The notes under the pieces: generated by a model
Seen by the model: the letters and a program-made list of their open reading frames with translations, nothing else
What the model was told of the DNA's origin: nothing
The model's database searches: none
Translations under genes and position numbers: made by a program
In this document: piece after piece, positions 8,006 through 15,417 of the stretch
How the letters are laid out: each line of letters starts with the position of its first letter
Numbering within the stretch: the stretch's first letter is position 1
Assembly (NCBI RefSeq): GCF_900091845.1
Contig: NZ_FMCI01000104.1
Location: 1-45,633 of the forward strand
Direction: 5' to 3'
Length of the DNA stretch: 45,633 bases
From: Streptomyces sp. SolWspMP-5a-2
Lineage (GTDB): Bacteria > Actinomycetota > Actinomycetes > Streptomycetales > Streptomycetaceae

Positions 8006-8911
8006 TTAACCCTTCACTCCGGTGAGCGTGACACCTTCGACGAACGCCTTCTGGGCGAAGAAGAACACGAGGATCACGGGGGCCATGACCAGAACGGTGG
8101 CGGCCATGGTGAGGTTCCAGTCGGTGTGGTGCGCTCCCTTGAACGACTCCAGGCCGTAACTGAGCGTCCAGGCGCCCGGGTTCTCGGACGCGTAGATCTG
8201 CGGGCCGAAGTAGTCGTTCCAGGCGTAGAAGAACTGGAAGAGGGCGACGGCCGCGATGCCGGGCCTGGCCATCGGCAGCACCACGCGCAGCAGGGTGCGC
8301 AGGTCGCCGCAGCCGTCGACGCGGGCGGCGTCCAGATACTCGTCGGGGATGGTCATCAGGAACTGGCGCAGCAGGAAGATGGAGAACGCGTCGCCGAACG
8401 CCATCGGGATGATCAGCGGCCACAGGGTGCCGGACAGGTCGAGCTGCTTCGCCCAGAAGAGGTACATCGGGATGACGACGACCTGCGGCGGCAGCATCAT
8501 CATCGAGATGACCAGCATCAGCGAGAGATTGCGGCCCCGGAAGCGGAACTTGGCGAGCGCGTAGGCCACCGGGATCGACGAGACGACGGTCAGGATCGTG
8601 CCGAGTCCCGCGTAGACGAGGGTGTTGCGCCACCAGGTGAGGAAGCCCGGAGTGTCCATGACCCGGCGGTAGTTGGACCACTCCCAGGTGTGCGGGACCA
8701 GGTCGCGGCTGAGTGCCTGGGCGTCGTCCATCAGCGAGGTGAGGAGCACGAACACGAACGGCAGGGTGAAGAACAGGGCCGCAGCGATGCCGAGGGCGTG
8801 CACCGCGATCCACTCCAGCAACGCCCGGCGGCGGGCGGTGCGTTCGGCGGGGGAGGCGGGGGAGGCGGGGGCGCCGCTCCGTCGCGTCGGCGGGTCGAGC
8901 AGTCGCGTCAT
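8006..8911 (-). CDS. csnG: ABC sugar transporter permease, MalG type (CsnG)
   Basis: Inner membrane permease of a carbohydrate uptake-1 ABC importer, 301 residues. ATG at 8911 follows GGCAGGTGG. Six membrane segments are visible, starting with ALFFTLPFVFVLL (about 45). The cytoplasmic EAA-type loop reads EYLDAARVDGCGDLRTLLRV (about 200-220), where the ATPase docks. The N-terminus has a Pro/Ala-rich tail before segment 1. The start lies 2 nt after the CsnF stop. No ATPase gene is in the operon, so it probably uses the shared multi-sugar ATPase MsiK encoded elsewhere, as in other Streptomyces sugar importers. Confidence 0.92.
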   Translation of the reverse strand: MTRLLDPPTRRSGAPASPASPAERTARRRALLEWIAVHALGIAAALFFTLPFVFVLLTSLMDDAQALSRDLVPHTWEWSNYRRVMDTPGFLTWWRNTLVYAGLGTILTVVSSIPVAYALAKFRFRGRNLSLMLVISMMMLPPQVVVIPMYLFWAKQLDLSGTLWPLIIPMAFGDAFSIFLLRQFLMTIPDEYLDAARVDGCGDLRTLLRVVLPMARPGIAAVALFQFFYAWNDYFGPQIYASENPGAWTLSYGLESFKGAHHTDWNLTMAATVLVMAPVILVFFFAQKAFVEGVTLTGVKG

Positions 8912-8913
8912 GG

Positions 8914-9855
8914 TCAGCCACCTGCCTGGATGAGACCGCCCCGGCGCCGCATGAGGAGCGCGGTGAACGCCATCGACAGGGCGAAGAGGACGAGGGCGAC
9001 GACACACGCGGAGCCGTAGTCGAAGCGCTGGAAGCCGAGGTTGTAGACGAGCTGGGGGAGGGTGAGTGTGGACTTGTCCGGGTAGCCGGGCTCGAACTGG
9101 GTGCCCGCGCCCTGGATCACGCCGGAGGCGACCTTCCCCGCGATCAGCGGCTGGGTGTAGTACTGCATGGCCTGGATGACGCCGGTGACCACCGCGAACA
9201 TCACGATCGGCGCGATGTTGGGGAGCGTGACGTACCGGAACCGCTGCCGGGCGGAGGCACCGTCCAGCTCGGCGGCCTCGTACTGCTCGGTGGGGACGTC
9301 GAGCAGCGCGGCCATGAAGATGACCATCAGGTCGCCGATGCCCCACAGGGCGAGCAGGGTGAGGGCGGGCTTGGACCAGGTGGGGTCGTTGAACCAGCCC
9401 GGGGCGGGCAGGCCGACGTCGGCCAGGATCGAGTTGACGGGTCCTGTGCCGGGGTTGAGGAGGAAGGCGAACGCCATCGTCGCGGCCACCGGCGGCGCCA
9501 GGTAGGGCAGGTAGAAGAGGGTGCGGAAGACACCCGTCGCCGTTCTGATCCTGGTGATCAGCAGGCCGACGCCGAGCCCGAACAGCACCCGCAGCGTCAC
9601 CGTCACCACGACCAGCCACAGGGTGTTGCGCAGCGCGGGCCAGAAGTAGGGGTAGTGCGCGAAGACGTAGCCCCAGTTCTTCGTCCCGCTCCAGACGGGC
9701 GGGGCGAAGCCGTCGTAGCGCATGAACGAGAAGTACACGGTGGACAGCAGCGGGTACGCGAAGAACACCGCGAAGCCGATCAGCCACGGCGACATGAAGG
9801 CTGCGGTGCGCAGCGCCGAGCGGCGCCGTTTCGACGCCAGGGTGGGAGTGCTCAT
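8914..9855 (-). CDS. csnF: ABC sugar transporter permease, MalF type (CsnF)
   Basis: Partner permease of 313 residues. Segment 1 is FMSPWLIGFAVFFAYPLL (about 20-40) and further segments include LWLVVVTVTLRVLFGLGVGL. The ATPase-contact loop reads EQYEAAELDGASARQRFRYV (about 200-220), with the conserved EAA, D and G. The extended periplasmic or outer-face loop between the last segments (about 245-270) is hydrophilic. It begins 7 nt after the binding-protein stop and ends 2 nt before csnG, so the three transport genes are tightly coupled. Confidence 0.92.
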   Translation of the reverse strand: MSTPTLASKRRRSALRTAAFMSPWLIGFAVFFAYPLLSTVYFSFMRYDGFAPPVWSGTKNWGYVFAHYPYFWPALRNTLWLVVVTVTLRVLFGLGVGLLITRIRTATGVFRTLFYLPYLAPPVAATMAFAFLLNPGTGPVNSILADVGLPAPGWFNDPTWSKPALTLLALWGIGDLMVIFMAALLDVPTEQYEAAELDGASARQRFRYVTLPNIAPIVMFAVVTGVIQAMQYYTQPLIAGKVASGVIQGAGTQFEPGYPDKSTLTLPQLVYNLGFQRFDYGSACVVALVLFALSMAFTALLMRRRGGLIQAGG

Positions 9856-9862
9856 CGCGGGC

Positions 9863-11200
9863 CTACCTCGCCTGCGCGATGTCCGTGTCGATCTGCGCGG
9901 CGGTCTTCTTCAGCGCCGCCTTCAGATCGGTGACCTTGCCGCTCTCGTAGTCGTAGCCGAGCTGCTGGACGGTGCTCAGGTAGACGCCGCCGTTGACGGA
10001 GGCGGGCGAGGTGGTCGAGCGGGGGTCGGCCGCGATGTCCAGGAACGTCTTGAAGCGCGGGTCGTACGTCAGCTTCGGGGACTTGAGGGCGGCCAGCGTC
10101 GAGGGCACGTTGTGCAGGTCGTTGGAGAAGCCGACCACCGCGTCGGTGTCCGTGGTCATGTACTTCACCAGTTCCCAGGCCGCGTTGCGCTTGTGGCTGG
10201 TGGACGCGATCCCGGCGATGGTGCCGGTGATGTAGCCCTTGCCGTACTGGTCGGCCTGGTCGTCGGGGACGGGCAGCGGGGCGACGCCTATCTCGAACGA
10301 CGGCTTCGCCTCCAGGGCCATGCCGAGCCGCCACTCGCCGTCCAGCTGCATCGCCACCTGGCCGGTGTGGAAGGGGTGCTTGGGGCCCCACTCGTCGCCC
10401 AGCCGGGCGCGGTAGTCCTCCAGCCGCCGGAAGCCGCCGAGGTCGTCGACGAGCCCCTTCTGCATCCGGAAACCCGCCTCGAAGGCGGGGTCGGTGGCGA
10501 GCCGGGAGGCGCCGTCCTTGCCGAAGTAGGTCGGTGAGAACTGGGCGAAGTAGTGCTCGGTGGTGGTCTCCCAGCCGTGGTAGTCGGGCATGAAGCCGAG
10601 CTGCCGGTAGCCGTCCCCGTCGCGGACGGTCAGCTTCTCGGCGTCCTCGGCGAACTGCGACCAGGTCTTCGGGGGGCTGGTGATGCCCGCCTTCTCGAGC
10701 GCCGTCTTGTTGTAGTAGAGGCCGTATGCGTCCCCGAGCAGCGGCACCGTGCAGCGGTTGCCGTCGAAGCGGGTGTACTCGTTCATGGCCTTCGGGAACG
10801 TCTTCTGCGGGTCGATGCCGGACTTCTCGAAGAACGGGTCCAGGTCGACCAGGGCCCCCGACGAGCAGAACCTGCCGACGTTGTTGGTGGTGAACGACGA
10901 GATCACGTCCGGCGCCTTGCCGCCGCCGCTGCGCAGCGCCTGGTTGATCTTGTCGTCGGTCATGTTGCCGACGACGTTCACATGGATCTGGGGGTGCGCC
11001 TTCTCGAAGCCCGCGACCAGGGTGCGCACGGCCTTCACCTCGTTCGGCGCGCTCCAGGCGTGCCAGAAGTTGAGGGTCGTCTCCTGGGACGCGTCGTCGT
11101 CGCCCGCGGAGCCCGACTGGCCGGTGCAGGCGGTGGCGAGGAGGGCGAGCGAGGCGGAGGCGGCGAGCGCGACGGCCGCTTTCCGTGACAATCCGGGCAT
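9863..11200 (-). CDS. csnE: Sugar-binding lipoprotein of the csn ABC importer (CsnE)
   Basis: Family 1 extracellular solute-binding protein, 445 residues, that captures the oligosaccharide outside the membrane. The signal peptide AAVALAASASLALLATAC ends in a lipobox-like LATAC, so the mature protein should be lipid-anchored at its Cys. The fold follows: TTLNFWHAWSAPNEV, GLYYNKTALEKAGI, the substrate-pocket region QVAMQLDGEWR, and the C-terminal AAWELVKYM. ATG at 11200 has GGGAG 8 nt upstream; a TTG five codons earlier is less likely. It follows the ROK gene by 102 nt, a wide gap for this operon, leaving room for a processing site or second promoter, though none is obvious. Confidence 0.92.
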   Translation of the reverse strand: MPGLSRKAAVALAASASLALLATACTGQSGSAGDDDASQETTLNFWHAWSAPNEVKAVRTLVAGFEKAHPQIHVNVVGNMTDDKINQALRSGGGKAPDVISSFTTNNVGRFCSSGALVDLDPFFEKSGIDPQKTFPKAMNEYTRFDGNRCTVPLLGDAYGLYYNKTALEKAGITSPPKTWSQFAEDAEKLTVRDGDGYRQLGFMPDYHGWETTTEHYFAQFSPTYFGKDGASRLATDPAFEAGFRMQKGLVDDLGGFRRLEDYRARLGDEWGPKHPFHTGQVAMQLDGEWRLGMALEAKPSFEIGVAPLPVPDDQADQYGKGYITGTIAGIASTSHKRNAAWELVKYMTTDTDAVVGFSNDLHNVPSTLAALKSPKLTYDPRFKTFLDIAADPRSTTSPASVNGGVYLSTVQQLGYDYESGKVTDLKAALKKTAAQIDTDIAQAR

Positions 11201-11302
11201 GGCGAGGTCTCCCAAGGGCAGGCTGGGGCGAGTGAGGTGGTGGTGCCAGGAGGTGCGGGAGGTGCGTGCGGTACGGGGTGCCGGGGTCGGGGGCGGGGCG
11301 GG

Positions 11303-12529
11303 TCAGCGGGAGGTGTCGAAGACCTCGTCGCGGGTGGTGGCGAGCGCGCTCTCCAACGCGCCGCGCAGCACGGGGTGTTCGGGTACCTCGCCGACGACGA
11401 GACGCGGCCGGGAGGCGGCCAGCTCGGCCAGTTCGGCCTGGACCAGGGCGCGCAGGGGTTCGCCGCCCGCGGTCAGCGCGGAGCCGCTGAGGACGACGAG
11501 TTCGGGGTCGAGGACGGAGACCAGCGAGGCGAGACCGGTGGCGAGGCGGGTCGCGTAGGTCTCCAGGAGCCGCCGGTGCGGGCCGTCCCCCTCGGTCGCG
11601 GCGGCGCGGGCCACCAGGGCGGCGGCGACCTGCGCGTACGGGCCCGACGGGATGTCCTCGACGCCCAGTTCGCGGGCGAGCGCGGGCAGCGCCTGGGAGC
11701 CCGCGAGTTCCTGGTAGCCGCCGCTGTTGGCCCGGGTGACCTGGCGCACCAGCGGCGCGCCGGGCACCGGCAGGAACCCGACCTCGCCCGCGCCGCCGGT
11801 CCAGCCCCGGTGCAGCCGTCCGCCGAGGACCAGGGCGGCGCCGAGGCCGCCCTCGTTCCACAGCAGCACGAAGTCGGCGTGGCCGCGGGCCGCGCCGAGC
11901 CGCTGCTCGGCCACCGCGACCAGGTTGACGTCGTTCTCGTACTCCACCGGCATCGGCAGCGCGGCGGCGAGTTCGTCGAGGAGGTTGGGCGCGTGCCAGC
12001 CCGGCAGGTGGGAGGCGTAGCGCAGCCGGCCGGTGGTGGGGTCGAAGGCGCCGGGGGTGCCGATGACCAGGCGGTGCACGTCGTCCCCGGTGAGCCCGGC
12101 GGCCTTGACGGCTCCGGCGAGCGCGTCGGTGACCTGCTGGACGACCGGCCGGTCGGGGCGGCGGCCCGGGGTGGGCAGTTCGAAGCGGCCGACGGTGCGG
12201 CCGGTGACGTCGGCGACGGCGGCCAGCACCCGCTCCGGGGAGACGTCGACGCCGGCCGCGTGGGCGGCGCCCGGATCGACCGCGTAGAGCTGGGCGTTGG
12301 GGCCGGGGCGGCCCTCGGTGGTGCCGGTCTGCAGCACCAGCCCCGCGGCCTCCAGGCGGGCCAGCAGTTGGGAGGCGGTCGGCTTGGAGAGGCCGGTGAG
12401 CTTGCCGATCCGGGTGCGGGAGAGCGGGCCGTGCTCCAGCAGCAGGTCCAGCGCGGCCCGGTCGTTCATGGCGCGCAGGACGCGCGGGGTGCCCGGCGTG
12501 CCGGCGGTTCCTGCCATGGGGGTCGACAC
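11303..12529 (-). CDS. csnR: ROK-family transcriptional repressor (CsnR-like)
   Basis: DNA-binding repressor, 408 residues from the GTG at 12529. An ATG four codons later (12517) is an alternative, with AGGCAGG at longer spacing. Residues about 20-80 form a winged helix-turn-helix with recognition helix region KLTGLSKPTASQLLARLE. The ROK sugar-kinase-like domain follows (VSPERVLAAVADVTG, LVIGTPGAFD, GGLGAALVLGGRLHRG), ending with ELVVLSGSAL. CsnR of S. lividans/S. coelicolor represses chitosanase and its own uptake operon, with chitosan oligosaccharides relieving repression. The same gene order here and the perfect operator upstream support the same role. It heads the operon and is expected to be self-regulated. 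Confidence 0.9.
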   Translation of the reverse strand: MSTPMAGTAGTPGTPRVLRAMNDRAALDLLLEHGPLSRTRIGKLTGLSKPTASQLLARLEAAGLVLQTGTTEGRPGPNAQLYAVDPGAAHAAGVDVSPERVLAAVADVTGRTVGRFELPTPGRRPDRPVVQQVTDALAGAVKAAGLTGDDVHRLVIGTPGAFDPTTGRLRYASHLPGWHAPNLLDELAAALPMPVEYENDVNLVAVAEQRLGAARGHADFVLLWNEGGLGAALVLGGRLHRGWTGGAGEVGFLPVPGAPLVRQVTRANSGGYQELAGSQALPALARELGVEDIPSGPYAQVAAALVARAAATEGDGPHRRLLETYATRLATGLASLVSVLDPELVVLSGSALTAGGEPLRALVQAELAELAASRPRLVVGEVPEHPVLRGALESALATTRDEVFDTSR

Positions 12530-12604
12530 CTGCCTTTCGACTGCTCAGCTTCTCAGGTACCCGGGAGCGGGGTCCACCCGCCGGGTGCCCCTCCCACCTA
12601 CTGT

Positions 12605-12619
12605 TAGGAAAGTTTCCTA
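12605..12619. promoter_or_regulatory. CsnR-box operator palindrome
   Basis: TAGGAAA-G-TTTCCTA, a perfect inverted repeat with 7-base arms around one central base, 76 nt upstream of the ROK gene. This is the operator type known for ROK repressors including CsnR. It should repress the whole csn operon. The next gene in this gap, the MscS channel, ends here rather than starting, so only the csn side is a likely target. Confidence 0.85.
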
Positions 12620-12747
12620 TTGGCTGGAAGGGAACGTAAGCCCGGGGCGGAGGAGGCGTCAAGAGAGACCGCCCCCGAGGCAACCGGTTCGTTACCTGGG
12701 GGGCGGTGCGCGGCGGAGCGGTGTGAGGGCGGGGCGGCCCGGCGGTC

Positions 12748-13851
12748 CTACTTGCCGGCCGGGGGCGCCTGGGTGAGCGGGGTGGCCGCCTGGTGCTGCG
12801 GCGAGGCGGCGTTGGCGTACACCGAGGGGGCCGCGACCGCCGCCGTCGGATCGGGCGCCTCGTCCTCCTCCACCGCGGCCGTCGCGCCGCCCACGATGCG
12901 GATGTCGGCCGCGTCGAAGGCCCGCTTGATCCGCCAGCGCAGCTCGCGCTCCACGGTCAGCGCCTTGCCCGGCATGGTCTTCGCGGTGACCCGCACGACC
13001 ATCGAGTCCAGCAGCACGCTGTCCAGGCCGAGGACCTCGATCGGGCCCCACAGCAGCTCGTTCCAGGGCTCCGCCTTGGTCATCTGCTCGGCGACCTCGT
13101 CCAGCGTCCTGCGCACCTTGTCCAGGTCCTCCGAGGCGCGCACGGTCACGTCGACACCGGCCGTCGCCCAGCCCTGCGAGAGGTTGCCGATCCGCTTGAC
13201 CTCGCCGTTGCGGACGTACCAAATCTCCCCGTGGTCGCCGCGCAGCTTCGTCACCCGCAGCCCCACCTCGATGACCTCGCCCGAGGCCACCCCCGCGTCG
13301 ATCGTGTCGCCGACGCCGTACTGGTCCTCCAGGATCATGAAGACGCCCGAGAGGAAGTCGGTGACGAGGTTGCGGGCGCCGAAACCGATCGCCACGCCCG
13401 CCACACCGGCCGACGCCAGCAGCGGAGCCAGGTCGATCCTGAAGGTGCTCATGATCATCAGCGCGGCGGTGCCCAGGATCAGGAACGACGCCACCGAGCG
13501 CAGCACCGAGCCGATCGCCTGCGAGCGCTGCCTGCGCCGCTCCACGTTCACCAGCAGCCCGCCGAGCGCCGTCCCGTCGACGGCCTGCGCGGTGCGGTTC
13601 ATCCTGTCTATGAGCTTGGTGATCGCCCGCCGGACCACCGCTCTGAGCACGCCCGCGACCACCGCGATGAGCAGGATCTGCAGCCCGATCGCCAGCCACG
13701 TCGACCAGTTCTGCTCGACCCAGCTCGCCGCGTTCGTCGCGCTCTCCTGAGCGTCCTGGAACGTGGGGACCGTCCCCGCCGTCGACCCCGAGGGGGGCGG
13801 CGAGGGCGACGGCGACGAACCGGCGGTCGACAGGACGGCGGACAAGGACAC
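12748..13851 (-). CDS. Mechanosensitive ion channel, MscS family
   Basis: Small-conductance mechanosensitive channel, 367 residues, which opens under membrane tension to release solutes on osmotic downshock. GTG at 13851 has GGAGG 8 nt upstream. Three membrane segments follow: WLAIGLQILLIAVVAGVL (about 45-65), SVASFLILGTAALMIM (about 120) and the pore helix ASAGVAGVAIGFGARNLV (about 145). The Gly/Ala packing pattern of the pore helix is typical. The beta domain begins FLSGVFMILEDQYGVGDTI, and the C-terminal alpha/beta domain carries FDAADIRI. A Pro/Ala-rich tail of about 50 residues ends the protein. The N-terminal Ser/Pro region may include a weak signal sequence. Confidence 0.92.
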   Translation of the reverse strand: MSLSAVLSTAGSSPSPSPPPSGSTAGTVPTFQDAQESATNAASWVEQNWSTWLAIGLQILLIAVVAGVLRAVVRRAITKLIDRMNRTAQAVDGTALGGLLVNVERRRQRSQAIGSVLRSVASFLILGTAALMIMSTFRIDLAPLLASAGVAGVAIGFGARNLVTDFLSGVFMILEDQYGVGDTIDAGVASGEVIEVGLRVTKLRGDHGEIWYVRNGEVKRIGNLSQGWATAGVDVTVRASEDLDKVRRTLDEVAEQMTKAEPWNELLWGPIEVLGLDSVLLDSMVVRVTAKTMPGKALTVERELRWRIKRAFDAADIRIVGGATAAVEEDEAPDPTAAVAAPSVYANAASPQHQAATPLTQAPPAGK

Positions 13852-14152
13852 GGCGGGTACCTCCAGGTACGGCACTGCCCCCCGGCAGGCGGTCAAGGTC
13901 ACGGAAAGGTCACCGCGGGGCAGGGGCACCACACTAACGGGGCATCGTGTGGTGACCGTCCGGAGCCGGGAAGGAGAGACGGTGCTCACCTGCGACCGGG
14001 CGGCCCGGGGCACGCGCGGCACCCGTGATGTGGTCGAAAACACTCCCAGCCCGTTACCGGCAGATGGTGGCGCTTCGACCAGGCATGAGGGGAGACTGAA
14101 CGCAGATCGTCCCGGCGCGAGCCACGTGCCGCCGACGCCCAAGGAGGCATCC
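13852..14152. other. Divergent intergenic region between mscS and HNH genes
   Basis: 301 bases without a credible gene. It contains an inverted repeat CACCACAC (13927-13934) / GTGTGGTG (13947-13954) with a 12-nt spacer, and three GGTCA-type half sites at about 13892-13913. These could serve either divergent gene. No clear -35/-10 pair was found. Confidence 0.5.
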
Positions 14153-14689
14153 GTGCCGCATGTCCTGGTCCTCAACGCGTCGTACGAGCCACTCGGCGTC
14201 GTACCGCTCCGCCGCGCGCTCATCCTCGTCCTGGAGAACAAGGCCGTGTGCCTGGAGGAGTCCGGCGCCTTCATGCACAGCGCGACCGTCACCGTCCCCG
14301 CACCGAGCGTGGTCCGGCTCAAGCGATTCGTGCGGGTGCCCTACCGGGGGCCCGTTCCGCTCACCCGCCGCGCGCTCTTCGCGCGGGACGGCGGCCGGTG
14401 CATGTACTGCGGTGGCGTCGCAACCAGCGTCGACCACGTCATCCCGCGCAGCCGCGGGGGACAGCACGTCTGGGACAACGTGGTGGCGTCCTGCCGCCGC
14501 TGCAACCACGTGAAGGCCGACCGGCACCTCTTCGAGATCGGCTGGCGGCTGCGCCACAAACCCGCTCCGCCCACCGGTCTGGCCTGGCGCATCATCGGGA
14601 CCGGACATCGGGACCCGCGCTGGCTGCCGTACTTGCAGCCGTTCGGCGCGGACGACGCCCTGGCCCGGATCGACGGCATCTCAGCCTGA
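14153..14689 (+). CDS. HNH endonuclease
   Basis: Nuclease of the HNH/McrA-like type, 178 residues. GTG at 14153 is preceded by AAGGAGG at ideal spacing. The N-terminal 75 residues (VLVLNASYEPLGVV, LILVLENKAV) are the conserved lead domain of the actinobacterial HNH family. The catalytic region has a zinc-binding pair C83-x2-C86, the HNH core SVDHVIPRSRGG with the following WDNVVASC, and the second pair C114-x2-C117. The C-terminus ends in a conserved WLPYLQPF. Such stand-alone proteins are conserved in Streptomyces, and their DNA target is not generally known. No methylase or phage gene is nearby. Confidence 0.92.
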   Translation: MPHVLVLNASYEPLGVVPLRRALILVLENKAVCLEESGAFMHSATVTVPAPSVVRLKRFVRVPYRGPVPLTRRALFARDGGRCMYCGGVATSVDHVIPRSRGGQHVWDNVVASCRRCNHVKADRHLFEIGWRLRHKPAPPTGLAWRIIGTGHRDPRWLPYLQPFGADDALARIDGISA

Positions 14690-15180
14690 GACCCGGGCTT
14701 TCGCACATCCGGGGCCGGGCCGGGGCCGGGCCGGCCGGGGTCGGGGGTCGGTCCGGGGCCGGGTTGGGGTCGGGGGTCGGTGAGGCGTGCCCGCGTCCGG
14801 CGCGGGTGGTGCGCGGGGTGGGCTCGTGCGCGGCTCGGGCAGGGGTGCGGGGTGGGTGTGTGCGCGGGGTGGCGGGAGCGCGCCCGGCGTGCGCTGCCGC
14901 GCGCGAGGGGTGAGGGCCGGGCGGGCGGCGTCTTCGAGCACGTCCGCGCGTGCTCTGGCGGGCGCGGACGGTGAGGGTGTACACGACCGCCGGCACGAGC
15001 AGGGCCTCGCAGGGGAACAGCCCGGACCGAATGCCCTCTTTGTTGGACTCCGGATAGGTTGGTGTCGAACAGAATGTGACGAGAGGCACGATCTCGCGCC
15101 CGCGACGTCTGTCATGGCGCCCACGGGGTAGGGCTGCGATAACCCGCAGCCTGCTCGCCGTACTCGACAAGGAGGCCCCC
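14690..15180. other. Long GC-rich intergenic region upstream of the repeat peptide
   Basis: About 490 bases with no gene I can support. 14715-14790 is low-complexity GGCCGGGG/GGTCGGGG repeat. A less GC-rich patch at about 15025-15075 (CTTTGTTGGACTCCGGATAGG) looks like a promoter, with a TAGGTT-like -10. A hairpin GGCTGCG-ATAACC-CGCAGCC lies at 15132-15151, about 20 nt before the ribosome binding site of the next gene. Its loop and position make it a possible leader regulator. Confidence 0.5.
15132..15151 (+). promoter_or_regulatory. Leader hairpin upstream of the repeat peptide/malQ
   Basis: Perfect 7-bp stem GGCTGCG / CGCAGCC with loop ATAACC, ending about 18 nt before AAGGAGG. It could influence translation of the small peptide and the coupled malQ. 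Confidence 0.35.
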
Positions 15181-15417
15181 GTGGCCGCACCGGCACACCT
15201 TCTGCTCCCGGCCCTCTCCAAACACGCGGCGCTCGCCGACCCCGACCTCGACGACCTCGTCGTCTTCAGCTCGGAGAGCGCCTGCATCGAGACCCCGCTC
15301 ACCAGCGAACCCCCGCTGCCCGACGCCGAACCCCTCACCAGCGAGCCGCCGCTCGCCGACGCGACCCCCCTGACCAGCGAGTCCGCCGCCCCCGAGCCGG
15401 ACGACACGAGGCCGTAG
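15181..15417 (+). CDS. Small repeat-containing peptide coupled to malQ
   Basis: 78 residues from GTG at 15181, with a strong AAGGAGG 5 nt upstream. I do not recognise the family. The N-terminal half (LLLPALSKHAALADPDLDDL) looks like a helical leader. The C-terminal half carries three consecutive 12-residue units beginning PLTSE (codons at 15295, 15331 and 15367), rich in Pro, Thr, Ser, Glu and Asp. One Cys is present (SACIE). There is no signal peptide or membrane segment. The stop TAG overlaps the GTG of malQ (TAGTG), so the two are translationally coupled. The leader-plus-repeated-core layout recalls modified-peptide precursors, but no modifying enzyme is nearby. It may simply be a conserved small partner of malQ. 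Confidence 0.7.
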   Translation: MAAPAHLLLPALSKHAALADPDLDDLVVFSSESACIETPLTSEPPLPDAEPLTSEPPLADATPLTSESAAPEPDDTRP

